DNA from: Thermoanaerobaculia bacterium
GTDB taxonomy: Bacteria > Acidobacteriota > Thermoanaerobaculia > Multivoradales > J023
Direction: 5' to 3'
Length of the DNA: 64,000 nucleotides
Assembly (NCBI GenBank): GCA_030431255.1
Contig: JAUIJL010000004.1
Coordinates: 372,001-436,000, forward strand
The notes below the pieces were generated by a model. That model did not search any database. It was not told the origin of the DNA and saw nothing but the letters and a program-made list of their open reading frames with translations. Positions 57,001 to 64,000 of the stretch are shown one piece after another; position 1 is the stretch's first letter; every line of letters begins with the position of its first letter. A program made the translations under genes and the position numbers.

Positions 57001-57336
57001 GTCCTCGGGCTGGCGGACGTAGGGAATCACCTTTTCCGGCGGCTGCTTGGTGCAAGCCGTCAGACCGGCGATGCCGAGGGAAGCTCCGGAAAGCTGTAGA
57101 AAGCGGCGCCGATCTACGGAGCTCAGCTCAGCAGCTTGGCGCGGCAGCTCACGGTGCAGCATCTCTTGGAACGACGGCGTCTCCGCCAATTGCTCGAGGC
57201 TGCGCCACATCTTCTGACCCTTCTTATCGGCCAAGTGGTCGCGCGCCTCTTGCAAGCTGTCCAGACGCTCGGGCGCCGGACTCGCGGACTCGTCCTCGGA
57301 CCGAATGGTATGGATCGTCGAATCGATATCCTTCAT
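54031..57336 (-). CDS. actB: Alternative complex III subunit ActB (molybdopterin-oxidoreductase-like plus Fe-S) with His-rich tail
   Basis: Periplasmic subunit of 1101 residues. A twin-arginine signal sits inside the chain (RRRFLQLSGASLGIAGLTAC near residue 76). The first 700 residues follow the molybdopterin-oxidoreductase fold without recognisable cofactor ligands, as known for ActB. The Fe-S part has four cysteine clusters (SCSGCNACLMAC, PCMQCEQAPCEVVC, CVGTRYCSNNC, CTYCVQRIN). The last 61 residues hold 19 His, a striking metal-binding tail. Electrons pass from quinol through these clusters to ActA. Confidence 0.93.
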   Translation of the reverse strand: MKDIDSTIHTIRSEDESASPAPERLDSLQEARDHLADKKGQKMWRSLEQLAETPSFQEMLHRELPRQAAELSSVDRRRFLQLSGASLGIAGLTACTKQPPEKVIPYVRQPEDIVPGKPLFFATSVSRTGYAMPVLAESHMGRPTKLEGNPEHPASQGGTDAITQAETLNLYDPDRSQAITHLGQIRTWEAFRTQANGLRTALTGTSGDGLALVTPAMTSPTFKRLLDELLAAMPQAKHYVHEPLLGNAAEGIRQATGSGGELFYDFKAADVVVAVDADFTAEGPNSVRYSKDFSSRRKAHDLAGAENMSRLYSVESMPHGISTVADHRLAVKPTQMGQFLVALAAQLGVAGASAPAGGDERFTAWVEEVAKDLQAHAGSSAVVVGSYLDADLHALGLAINDKLGNLGTTVMLHESLAVEGLACDELVADLEGGKVSTLMMLGGVNPVYDSPADVDFGAAMRKATVRIHHGPFVDETGELCHWHIPESHCLESWGDLLSGDGSACLVQPIVNPLYDSRTGVEVLAALLGHQKTAEQLVSDTWSTWHSGQGAAAGAASSFTKFWRRSLHDGFVIGTEAVAKVASVDASAAASAVASKTPAAVELMFRPDPNVLDGRYTNNAWLQECPKPITKLTWDNALLMSPATAEAKLGKNLLPGNEQRDKAPLVTLEVGGRSLEVAVWVVPGMADDTFGLHLGYGRGTAGAVATGTGFNANALRASNALWQAADPKVSSTGKKYLIACTQDHHSMEGREPIRSTNVQTYQAHPDAPLNIHHHFDIDKTLMPGDDYPYDSYRWGMSIDLTSCSGCNACLMACVSENNIPAIGKEEVRRGRELHWIRVDRYFSGDDPNDVDEILSQPVPCMQCEQAPCEVVCPVAATVHSDEGLNDMVYNRCVGTRYCSNNCPYKVRRFNFLLYQDFDTPQLKLGRNPDVTVRSRGVMEKCTYCVQRINHARIERHRDGERIQEGDVVTACQQACPSDSIIFGDLSDKESAVSKAKASGLDYGLLEELGTRPRTTYLGRVRNPNPELWARLFPNRPLVEERHHGGDHGGGHGHGAGHGAGHGHGGHAADHGAGHSAEGHGHGGHGHGGHGHGGTEDHGAAEH

Positions 57337-57391
57337 CGGTATCTTCTCTTGTCAGGGCCTGGCATGGGGACCATAGCGAAGCTCGGTCCCA

Positions 57392-58054
57392 TCAGCGATG
57401 GCAAGTGGAGCAGCTGAACAGCCGCTGACGGTCGGCAAGATTGGCCTCTGCGGCCAGGTGGGCGTAATACTCGTCGCCGGCATCTTCCGGCGGCTCCCAG
57501 CGGAAATTGGTCACCTCGGAGGGTGGGCGCAAATTCGGGGTCGGATCGCGGTGGCAATCCAAGCACCAAGACATTTGCAGCGATGCGCCGCGTTTGATCA
57601 GCGGCATTTCGTTCACATCCCCGTGGCAGGAGAAACAAGCTACGCCTTTGGCCACGTGAATCGAGTGGTCGAAATAGACGTAATCGGGAAGGTCATGGAC
57701 CCGATTCCACTCGATGGGCTCGTTGTTGCGGTAGCTCGCCCGAACCGGCTCCAGCATCGGGCTGTCGGCCCAGATCTGGCTGTGGCAGTTCATGCACAGC
57801 TCGGTAGGGGGAATGTTGGCGGACCGCGACCGTTCCACGGTGTAGTGGCAGTATCGGCAATCGATACCCATTGCCGCCGTGTGGTGGTCGTGGGAGAACT
57901 TGATCGGCTGAGTGTAGATCACGTTCTCATTGGTCTTGTAGGGAGAGCGTTCAAACGCCATCACGAGGGTAACCCCTCCTCCCGCCAAGAGAGCGGCGAG
58001 CACTATGCTCAGCTTCGAATAGATGTTGCTACTGGGACCGAAGATCTGTGCCAT
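57392..58054 (-). CDS. actA: Alternative complex III subunit ActA (pentahaem cytochrome c)
   Basis: Protein of 220 residues with one N-terminal membrane anchor (KLSIVLAALLAGGGVTLVMAF) and five haem-binding motifs: CRYCH, CMNCH, CFSCH, CLDCH, CSTCH. This fits ActA, the multihaem cytochrome of ACIII. ATG 58054 has AGGA close upstream and is used instead of a longer frame. First gene of the 13-kb act-cox operon; a CRP-type palindrome lies 186 bp upstream. Confidence 0.94.
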   Translation of the reverse strand: MAQIFGPSSNIYSKLSIVLAALLAGGGVTLVMAFERSPYKTNENVIYTQPIKFSHDHHTAAMGIDCRYCHYTVERSRSANIPPTELCMNCHSQIWADSPMLEPVRASYRNNEPIEWNRVHDLPDYVYFDHSIHVAKGVACFSCHGDVNEMPLIKRGASLQMSWCLDCHRDPTPNLRPPSEVTNFRWEPPEDAGDEYYAHLAAEANLADRQRLFSCSTCHR

Positions 58055-58239
58055 CGCAGTCCTGTTCTTACGTCTAGCTTCAAGGTGGCAGTCCGACCGA
58101 GTCGCGAAATTTCGCGGTAGGTGGTCCGACCGCAACGCGGGTCTCGCGGATGTTCTGGGGGGCGGTTGCCGCACCCACGCACGGGGCACGCACAACGCTT
58201 CTTGATGGGAGCATACCCCAATCAAGCGCCGTTTTGGAG

Positions 58240-58265
58240 GAGCTTGTGAAATTTTTCACAAGCTC
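58240..58265. promoter_or_regulatory. Perfect CRP/FNR-type palindrome upstream of actA
   Basis: GAGCTTGTGAAA and TTTCACAAGCTC are 12-bp arms around TT. The core TGTGA-N6-TCACA is the CRP consensus. It lies 186 bp before ActA and about 25 bp upstream of a -10-like TATGCT on the same strand. A CRP/FNR-family regulator is the natural candidate; a cyclic-nucleotide-binding-domain protein is encoded at the right end of the window, but it has no DNA-binding domain. Confidence 0.7.
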
Positions 58266-58432
58266 GGCTCTGTGGATGCCGGATCTTAACTCAGATGCGG
58301 GGCTTTTTGGGGGAATTTTCTCATCCGGGAGCCCCTCAGATGCGAAAACACCTTGAATTCAGGGCCTTAGAGAGAGATCGAGAGCGTGAGCTTGCCCCAC
58401 CTTAAACAGCACCGATTTAGTCCTAAATATTA

Positions 58433-58457
58433 ATAAGTACCCATTTGGTACTTATTC
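58433..58457. promoter_or_regulatory. 10-bp-arm palindrome upstream of the Uma2-family gene
   Basis: AATAAGTACC and GGTACTTATT flank CATTT in an AT-rich stretch about 110 bp before ATG 58565. Probably an operator or promoter-region hairpin for the Uma2-family gene; the regulator is unknown. Confidence 0.6.
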
Positions 58458-58564
58458 ATAAATAGCTCTAAACCCGTGATTGACCAAGGACCCATCTCAA
58501 GGGGTCGGTCGGCCTGCTCAAGCTCTTCCGTCGCACGCTAAAAGTCGCAAGTTAAAATCAAGTC

Positions 58565-59362
58565 ATGAGCGACCCATTTCCCGACACCCGCGGCCCTTTT
58601 ACCGCCGATCATATTCGGCCGGGTGATCCCTACGAGCTGTCCAACGGGCACACCATTCGTTGTATGGGAGCCGGGGGACGGGGATCCGGCGCCAGCGCGG
58701 TCGGCGCGGCGGTGCTGAAAAGCGACCCCGACGTTCAGGAAGCCGGCGTCGATACCGGCTATTCGCCGAAGCCTGGAACCTTGCGAGCCCCGGACATCGC
58801 CGTCGGCAACGTGCCCAAAGAGCCGGGGTGGGTGAAGGGTGTCCCGCCCCTGGCCGTGGAATACGCCGACACCGGCCAGGACGAAGCCGATCTGAAAACC
58901 AAGATCCACGAGCTTCTAGAAGCCGGGACCCGATGGATCTGGGTCGTGCGCCTTCACGGGCCGCGGCGGGTGGAGATCCACGAGCCCGGCAAATCCGAGC
59001 GCCTCGCCCACTCCGGCGACGATCTCGAAGCCCCGGGAGTGCTGCGCAATCCAGTGCCCGTCGACGCTCTCTACGATTGGGAAGTGGGCAGCCGCGTCAC
59101 CCTGCGAAACCTTCTACAACGCCAAGGTTACGACGACCTCGAGGCGGTTCGCGCGGAAGGGCAAGCCGAAGGCCATGCCCAAGGTCGCGCTGAAGGTGAG
59201 ATCCACACCCTGGGCAAGGCGATCCTCAGTGTGCTGAAGGCCCGAGGCCTCGAAGTCGATGCGGCAAAGGAAGCCGAGATTCGCGAATGTCGAGACCTCT
59301 CGACCTTGGAAGCTTGGCTGGCCAAGGCCGCTCTAGTGGAATCCACCGAGGACCTTCTCTGA
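58565..59362 (+). CDS. Uma2-family (PD-(D/E)XK-like) protein
   Basis: Protein of 265 residues of the Uma2/DUF820 family of putative restriction-endonuclease-like proteins. The core has LRAPDIAVGNV, PLAVEYADTGQDEADLKTKI and TRWIWVVRLHGPRRVEIHEPG, which fit the conserved PD...E...K arrangement. The C-terminal third is helical and Gln/Glu-rich (AEGQAEGHAQGRAEGE), followed by a short regulatory-looking tail. Biological role of the family is unclear. ATG 58565. Confidence 0.85.
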   Translation: MSDPFPDTRGPFTADHIRPGDPYELSNGHTIRCMGAGGRGSGASAVGAAVLKSDPDVQEAGVDTGYSPKPGTLRAPDIAVGNVPKEPGWVKGVPPLAVEYADTGQDEADLKTKIHELLEAGTRWIWVVRLHGPRRVEIHEPGKSERLAHSGDDLEAPGVLRNPVPVDALYDWEVGSRVTLRNLLQRQGYDDLEAVRAEGQAEGHAQGRAEGEIHTLGKAILSVLKARGLEVDAAKEAEIRECRDLSTLEAWLAKAALVESTEDLL

Positions 59363-59386
59363 GCCGGCTTCTCTAGTCCGACAGGC

Positions 59387-61816
59387 TCAGCCGGAAGCGC
59401 GCAGGGTCGAAGCTGGATCGATGCCCGAAGCTTCCAAAGCCGGTGCCAGGACCGCGTGCATGCCAAAAAGCCAGATCATCAGCACGGCTCCGGCGTAGAT
59501 CCAGGGATCGGTGGGCGACACCTGATAGAGCACGGACTCCACCCAGACCGTGATCGGCACGGCCGCCAACGCGCCGAGCCCCGCTCCGACCGTCAATCTC
59601 CACGCACCCAAGCCCATCACCTGCTTCAAGATATCTCCGCGGCCCGCACCCAAGGCCAGACGGATGCCCAGCTCCCGAGCCCGTTGTCTAGACGCAGCGG
59701 CGACCAAAGCATAGAGCCCAGCCAAGGTAAGCCCCAAGGAAACCAGGCCGAAGAGTCCGAAGAGGCCTGCGAAACCATCGTAGAGCCAGCGTCGCTGTTG
59801 CACGACGCTGCTCAGGGTCTTGATATCGAAGCTCCCAGCGGTGCGATCGACCGTGGAAACCGCCTCTCGGAGCCGATGGGGCGTCGGAGCCGCGTCGCGG
59901 CCCGCGACCACCATCACCATGGACGCCCGCGGTCTCTGACCCGAAGGCAGGTAGAGCGTGGCTTCGCTGCGTGGGTCGTCGACCGGACCCATCACCAAAT
60001 CCTCAACCACGCCCACCACTTCGAAAGCCGACGGGTCGTCATCAGCCCACTGGACCTTCTGCCCCTCCGCTGGACCGGGGGCCAAATGTTTCTCCGCAAA
60101 GCTACGGCTGACGATCGCAACGGGTGGGCCGTCGATGCTGTCGAGGTGATCGGCAAAGCCCCTGCCGCTCACCATGTCGACCCCCAGAGCCGCAAAGTAG
60201 TAGGGGCTGACCACACTCCACCGAGCGGCATAGCCGTCCTCCCTACCGACCGTCGACATCTGACGCCAGAAGCTACCGTCCGCGGGCCCAGTGCTCGCGA
60301 ATCCCACCGCCTCCACGTCGGGCTGCGCGAGTAACTGCTGGCGCACGCCATCGAAAAAACGTCGAGCGGAATCGCCGTCCGACGCTCGCAACAACGACAC
60401 CTTGGCCACCACGCGGTGGTCTGTCTCGAATCCCAAATTCACCGCCGAAAGGTTGCGGATGCTGCTCACCATGAGCCAAGAAATCACCAACAGCACGGTG
60501 GCCAACGCCACCTCCGCGACCACCAGCAAATCGGCGATCTTCACCCCCTGACCGCTGGTGTTGCCGCCGGAGCCCTGGCGCAGGGCGTCGGTCGGCTCCA
60601 CCCTGCCCGCCCACCAAGCGGGAAGGACCGCGGCGATGAGGGTCGATGCCACCGCCAGCACCAGCACTCCGGCCAACACCCACGGATCGAGCCTCGGCTC
60701 CGCCCAAAAACCCTGGAGCACCTGCCCACGGCCGAGAAAATCGACCGCTTCAGTGATCAGCGCCGAAGCGCCGGCCAAACCCAAAACCGTACCAAGGCCG
60801 GCCAATGCCGCCGCCTCGCCCAAGGCAAAGGTCGTCAGTCGACCGGGCAAGGCGCCGAGCGCCACGCGAATGGCGGTCTCCCGTCCCTTGCGGATCGTGC
60901 GGGTCAGCATCAAACCCGCCACATTGAGGCACGCGATCCCCAGCATGGCGAGCACCGCGATCACCATGGGTGTGACCGCCTTCTTGAGCTGTGGATCCGC
61001 TTGGGACGCGACGAACGGTTCCAGCAGCACCCTCCTGGCGGCACGGCCGTCGTCCCGGGTCGACGGCTCGACCAAACCCGCGCTCAACATCTCCAGCTCG
61101 GCCCGACCGATTCTCGGCCCATCCTTCGGAATCGCGAGAACGTTCAGATACCCGTCCCCGCCCGGATTCGAAGCATTCAAGCGCAGAGGTACCCAAAGCT
61201 GCTGACTATGAGGAAACTCAAACCCTTCCGGGGCCACGCCGATCACCGTGGCGACCCGACCATTGATCGAGATCCGCGCGCCCACCGCGCTGTCGACCTC
61301 CGCACCCGGTCCCTGCGGAACCCGTCCTTGGAGAAAGTGGCGCTGCCACAGCCGATGACCGATCACCGCCACATCCGGAGCACCGGGTTTCTCGTCCTCC
61401 GTTTCGATCCAACGACCCGCGAGGGGTCGCACGCCGGTCAAAGCGAGCAGCTCCGAGGTCACCTCCGCGGCGACATAAACCTCGGTTGGTCCGGTTTCGG
61501 CGGTGACGAACGACATATGCATGGAATAAGCCGTCAGGGTCTCGAAGGATGTCTGGCCCCGGCGCCAATGGAGCAGCTCCTCAGGAGAAACCGGCCCCCA
61601 GCCGGCTCCGCCGTCCACCCCACGGGAAGTCTTCACATGAACCCATCGTTCCGCCCCCTCGAACGGCGCAGGACGGACCAGCACGCCGTAGACCAGACTG
61701 AGCAGAGTCGTCGCCAACGCCATGCCCACGGCCATGATCAACACACAGGCAAGCCCGAGTGCCGGCTGCTTGAGCACCAACCTCAATCCGGATTTGAAAC
61801 CAGCTAGAAACGTCAT
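59387..61816 (-). CDS. FtsX/MacB-type ABC permease, ADOP family
   Basis: Membrane protein of 809 residues with two FtsX-like units. An N-terminal membrane segment (LGLACVLIMAVGMALATTLLSLVYG) is followed by a MacB-like periplasmic domain, three membrane segments, a second periplasmic domain and three C-terminal membrane segments. The double arrangement without a linked ATPase is the 'acidobacterial duplicated orphan permease' type, which supports the phylum guess. Substrate unknown. It starts 8 bp after the Bax1-like gene and is probably cotranscribed with it. Confidence 0.85.
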   Translation of the reverse strand: MTFLAGFKSGLRLVLKQPALGLACVLIMAVGMALATTLLSLVYGVLVRPAPFEGAERWVHVKTSRGVDGGAGWGPVSPEELLHWRRGQTSFETLTAYSMHMSFVTAETGPTEVYVAAEVTSELLALTGVRPLAGRWIETEDEKPGAPDVAVIGHRLWQRHFLQGRVPQGPGAEVDSAVGARISINGRVATVIGVAPEGFEFPHSQQLWVPLRLNASNPGGDGYLNVLAIPKDGPRIGRAELEMLSAGLVEPSTRDDGRAARRVLLEPFVASQADPQLKKAVTPMVIAVLAMLGIACLNVAGLMLTRTIRKGRETAIRVALGALPGRLTTFALGEAAALAGLGTVLGLAGASALITEAVDFLGRGQVLQGFWAEPRLDPWVLAGVLVLAVASTLIAAVLPAWWAGRVEPTDALRQGSGGNTSGQGVKIADLLVVAEVALATVLLVISWLMVSSIRNLSAVNLGFETDHRVVAKVSLLRASDGDSARRFFDGVRQQLLAQPDVEAVGFASTGPADGSFWRQMSTVGREDGYAARWSVVSPYYFAALGVDMVSGRGFADHLDSIDGPPVAIVSRSFAEKHLAPGPAEGQKVQWADDDPSAFEVVGVVEDLVMGPVDDPRSEATLYLPSGQRPRASMVMVVAGRDAAPTPHRLREAVSTVDRTAGSFDIKTLSSVVQQRRWLYDGFAGLFGLFGLVSLGLTLAGLYALVAAASRQRARELGIRLALGAGRGDILKQVMGLGAWRLTVGAGLGALAAVPITVWVESVLYQVSPTDPWIYAGAVLMIWLFGMHAVLAPALEASGIDPASTLRASG

Positions 61817-61824
61817 CCCATTCC

Positions 61825-63045
61825 TTAAGCAAAAGCCTCCAACACCTTCAGCACTTTGCGTGCGATGGGGTGGCTACGGAAGATGTAGACCTCTCCCTCG
61901 AGCTCGTCGAGGCCTTCGCGACCCGTGGCGAGGGACGACGAGAGGGCGAGGATCAAGTCCTTGGGGCCGTGGCGGCGCAGCAGCTTCAATCGCGATTCGA
62001 CGGCTCCTTTGCGCCAAAAGCCGAACACTTCCATGTATACGGTTCGGCCGGTCTCGGCGTGGACGAAGACGAAATCCGGCACCAACACTCCCTCACCTCC
62101 GAGGTCCACCAGCTCACCGTCGGTGGAGACGCTCCACGGGCTGTCGAGCTTCTCGAATTGCTCGGGAAACCACTCCAGCTCCTCGGGCTGCCATTGACCG
62201 CTGAGCTTGGTGTGGGAGCGCAGGCCTTTTTCGGCGCTGAGGCGGAATTTGCACGGGCGACGCTTGGGGCCCCATTGCAGCGATGCCTCCAACGACCAAT
62301 CGTCGAAGTGCAAGAGGGTGGGCAAGAACGACGCCATGCGCACGCCGTATTTGCCGCTCGCTTTGAACAGCGAGATCGGGCCGTCTAGCACGATCCGCCA
62401 ACCGCCCTCGGGGGTGCGGTTGACCCGATGCATGAGCTGGAAGAATTTGATCTTGCGGAAAAGCTCGCGATGTTTTTTCGGTTGCTCCGACCCGACCTCG
62501 ATCTCGAGCTCCGTGGCCCGCAAAAGCACCCCCTGGGCCAACGCGACGTTGTAGCGGCGCACCAACCACTCCGGGCCGCAGGGTCGCCACCGCGTCAGCA
62601 CCTGCTCGGACTTGAGGTCCGCGTAGAGGCCTGCCTCCAGCTCGTCGCCCTCCACCTCCAACTTGGCAGCGGCCTCGGAGAGCACCGACTTGCGATCGAA
62701 GGCGAAGGGACCCGCGTCTTCTTCGAGGGGTCGACGATAGGCCTCGGCGGCGGTGGCGAAGAGCACGTCGCGCAGCTCGTCCGCGGGTTTGACCGACGAT
62801 GCCTCGAAGTCACAGCGATCGAAAAGCAGCTTGGCCAGCGCCCGATGCAGCATGAAATCCGTGTCGGCCCCCAAGATCTCACCCAGCTCGTCTTCCAGCT
62901 CGTGACGGGCACGTCCTTCATAGGTCCTGAAGGCTTCGATCAAGCTTTCAGCCAAGGTCAGGATCTCGGGATCCCGATCACTGACGTACCAGGGCCGGAC
63001 CTCTTTTTTGATGATGCGGGCCCGCACCAAATCCGCGGTCAGCAC
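61825..63045 (-). CDS. DUF790/Bax1-like nuclease
   Basis: Protein of 406 residues opening MLTADLVRARIIKKEVRPWYV, the DUF790 signature. Archaeal Bax1 of this family is an endonuclease partner of the XPB helicase. The C-terminal part has VPDFVFVHAETGRTVYMEVFGFW, a PD...E-x-type nuclease core, and FLPTLLHFDDWSLEA in the middle. No XPB gene is inside the window; it could lie elsewhere. GTG 63045 is used. Followed by the permease gene after 8 bp and preceded by the cNMP-domain gene after 86 bp. Confidence 0.85.
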   Translation of the reverse strand: MLTADLVRARIIKKEVRPWYVSDRDPEILTLAESLIEAFRTYEGRARHELEDELGEILGADTDFMLHRALAKLLFDRCDFEASSVKPADELRDVLFATAAEAYRRPLEEDAGPFAFDRKSVLSEAAAKLEVEGDELEAGLYADLKSEQVLTRWRPCGPEWLVRRYNVALAQGVLLRATELEIEVGSEQPKKHRELFRKIKFFQLMHRVNRTPEGGWRIVLDGPISLFKASGKYGVRMASFLPTLLHFDDWSLEASLQWGPKRRPCKFRLSAEKGLRSHTKLSGQWQPEELEWFPEQFEKLDSPWSVSTDGELVDLGGEGVLVPDFVFVHAETGRTVYMEVFGFWRKGAVESRLKLLRRHGPKDLILALSSSLATGREGLDELEGEVYIFRSHPIARKVLKVLEAFA

Positions 63046-63131
63046 GGCGGCTCGCAGCTCTGAGGTTGGGGATGGCGGATCATGAGCAGAAGACTACCGC
63101 ACTGCCATCGATCTTCAGCGAATAGACGAGC

Positions 63132-63938
63132 CTAAGAGAGCGCGTCCATCTTCTGAGCCATACGTTCCACCTGCTCGCGGATTTGGGGATGCAGGGTGGC
63201 CAAGCGCTCGAAAAGGGCGGGATCCATTTCCAACAGCTCGCAGGGCTCCGCGGCGGTCACCGTAAAGCGGCGGGGACCCCGTCGAAGGACCGAATCGATG
63301 CCGAAGAAATCGCCGCCGTGAAGCATGCGGATTTGGTGACAGCGTCCCTGATCGTCGGCTTGGTAAACCCGAGCCGAGCCGTTGGCCAGAACGTATAACC
63401 CGCCACCACGCTCTCCGGCGGAGTAGATGATCGCCCCTGGATGTTTGACCAACAACCGAAGCTCACCGAAGACCGACTCCAGCTCTTGCTCGGAAAGCTC
63501 GCTGAGCAAGGGGGACCAGTGAAAATCGTCCCGGCTTTCCGCTTCTTCAACCCAATCGGTGAGCACGATCTCGGAAGTGGTGAAGGCTGCACCCGTATCG
63601 CGATCCGCGGAGGAAGCGTCACCGCCGGCTCCCTTGAGCACCGCCAGTTGGTCGTCAACCGGCGTTTGGGGCGCCATGCGTCGCACCTTCTTGAGCAACG
63701 CCAGGCTGCGGGCCACAAACCCACCTTCCGCCAGCTCGTCCACCAGCTCCAAGAGCAGCTCTACGGCACGATCCACTTGATCGTCGAGCTCCAGGACTTC
63801 CGCGAGGCGCTGACGCAGATAAACGCTGGTGGGCTCGTCGGCGAGACGTTTTTCCAGCTCTCGGATTGCTTTCGGATAGTGGCCCTGGGCCACGGCATCT
63901 TCGACGGCATCCCGTCGACCACTCAAAAAATTCAACAT
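63132..63938 (-). CDS. TPR protein with a C-terminal cyclic-nucleotide-binding-type domain
   Basis: Protein of 268 residues. The N-terminal 90 residues are TPR-like helices (AIRELEKRLADEPTSVYLRQRLAEVLE). After an acidic linker, residues 140-260 form a CAP_ED-type beta barrel with GAIIYSAGERGGGLYVLANGSARVY and GGDFFGIDSVLRRGPRRFTVTA. There is no helix-turn-helix, so it is a binding or scaffold protein rather than a transcription factor. The Arg/Glu pair of true cNMP sites is not clear. It begins 62 bp from the window edge; upstream context is missing. Confidence 0.85.
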   Translation of the reverse strand: MLNFLSGRRDAVEDAVAQGHYPKAIRELEKRLADEPTSVYLRQRLAEVLELDDQVDRAVELLLELVDELAEGGFVARSLALLKKVRRMAPQTPVDDQLAVLKGAGGDASSADRDTGAAFTTSEIVLTDWVEEAESRDDFHWSPLLSELSEQELESVFGELRLLVKHPGAIIYSAGERGGGLYVLANGSARVYQADDQGRCHQIRMLHGGDFFGIDSVLRRGPRRFTVTAAEPCELLEMDPALFERLATLHPQIREQVERMAQKMDALS

Positions 63939-64000
63939 CGACCATCTCCTGCACCGGGGGCGTGGGCAGAGATTAGCTCAATCGGAATCATCCTCGTAAC
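63939..64000. other. Right edge, no feature
   Basis: The last 62 bp lie upstream of the cNMP-domain gene and include a possible ribosome-binding stretch (GGAGAT on the minus strand). Nothing else can be supported. Confidence 0.3.

Larger units (their letters stand above)
58055..58564. other. Divergent regulatory region between the act-cox operon and the Uma2-family gene
   Basis: About 510 bp without a gene. It holds two perfect palindromes (58240-58265 and 58433-58457), a weak -10-like TATGCT on the minus strand at plus 58210-58215, and an AT-rich patch at 58415-58475. It should carry the promoter of the whole respiratory operon. Confidence 0.6.

Overview
This 64 kb window is GC-rich chromosomal DNA of a Gram-negative-type bacterium. 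I infer Acidobacteriota, possibly near Thermoanaerobaculia, with moderate confidence. The reasons are an ADOP-type FtsX/MacB permease, an alternative complex III with a caa3 (A2-type) oxidase in one operon, two large Ser/Thr kinases, a Uma2-family protein, and long proteins that look like catalytically inactive enzymes. There is no rRNA, tRNA, CRISPR array, insertion sequence or prophage. Genes are dense on both strands and the codon use looks uniform, so most of the window reads as core chromosome.

Layout. 1-1050: partial acyl-CoA dehydrogenase (minus). 1051-2125: a long regulatory or noncoding stretch with opposed promoters, two tandem palindromes, a 35-codon ORF and an intrinsic terminator. 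2126-3268: a TROVE/VWA (Ro60-like) protein. 3343-6596 (minus): glutaredoxin-thioredoxin reductase fusion, small HExxH protein, orphan sensor histidine kinase. 6827-11633 (plus): peptide-type ABC importer (binding protein and two permeases) and queA. 11748-16248: divergent TolB-like/TPR membrane protein and Ser/Thr kinase-TPR protein, then a 17-bp minisatellite. 16540-18831: membrane protein, Fur-family regulator, radical SAM protein, small unknown. 19062-25641: divergent SNF2-type helicase and kinase-membrane fusion. 25672-31058: prepilin-peptidase-like protease, small ORF, 1011-residue pseudo-SGNH protein, two related exported or membrane-anchored proteins.

31476-40589: four-S1-domain RNA-binding protein with a long Ala/Glu/Lys repeat, a ParA-CYTH pair, pantothenate kinase coaA, a MerR/B12-domain protein fused to a GH13-like domain that lacks two of three catalytic acids, and an HD-phosphohydrolase/P-loop kinase. 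40757-44577: GMC oxidoreductase with a Tat-signal partner, small membrane protein, FAD amine-oxidase-like enzyme. 44679-58054 (minus): one operon, actABCDEF - unknown - SCO - coxB - coxA - coxC - coxD, which encodes the quinol:cytochrome c oxidoreductase (ACIII) and the caa3 oxidase that takes its electrons. The operon is preceded by a perfect CRP-type palindrome and ends at a strong hairpin. 58565-63938: Uma2-family protein, ADOP permease, DUF790/Bax1-like nuclease, TPR-cyclic-nucleotide-binding-domain protein.

Most unusual features: (i) the MerR-B12-pseudo-GH13 fusion; (ii) the pseudo-SGNH giant; (iii) the shortened TROVE/VWA protein with a degenerate MIDAS beside a possible noncoding RNA; (iv) His-rich tails on two subunits of the respiratory operon; (v) several in-frame short tandem repeats in unrelated genes.
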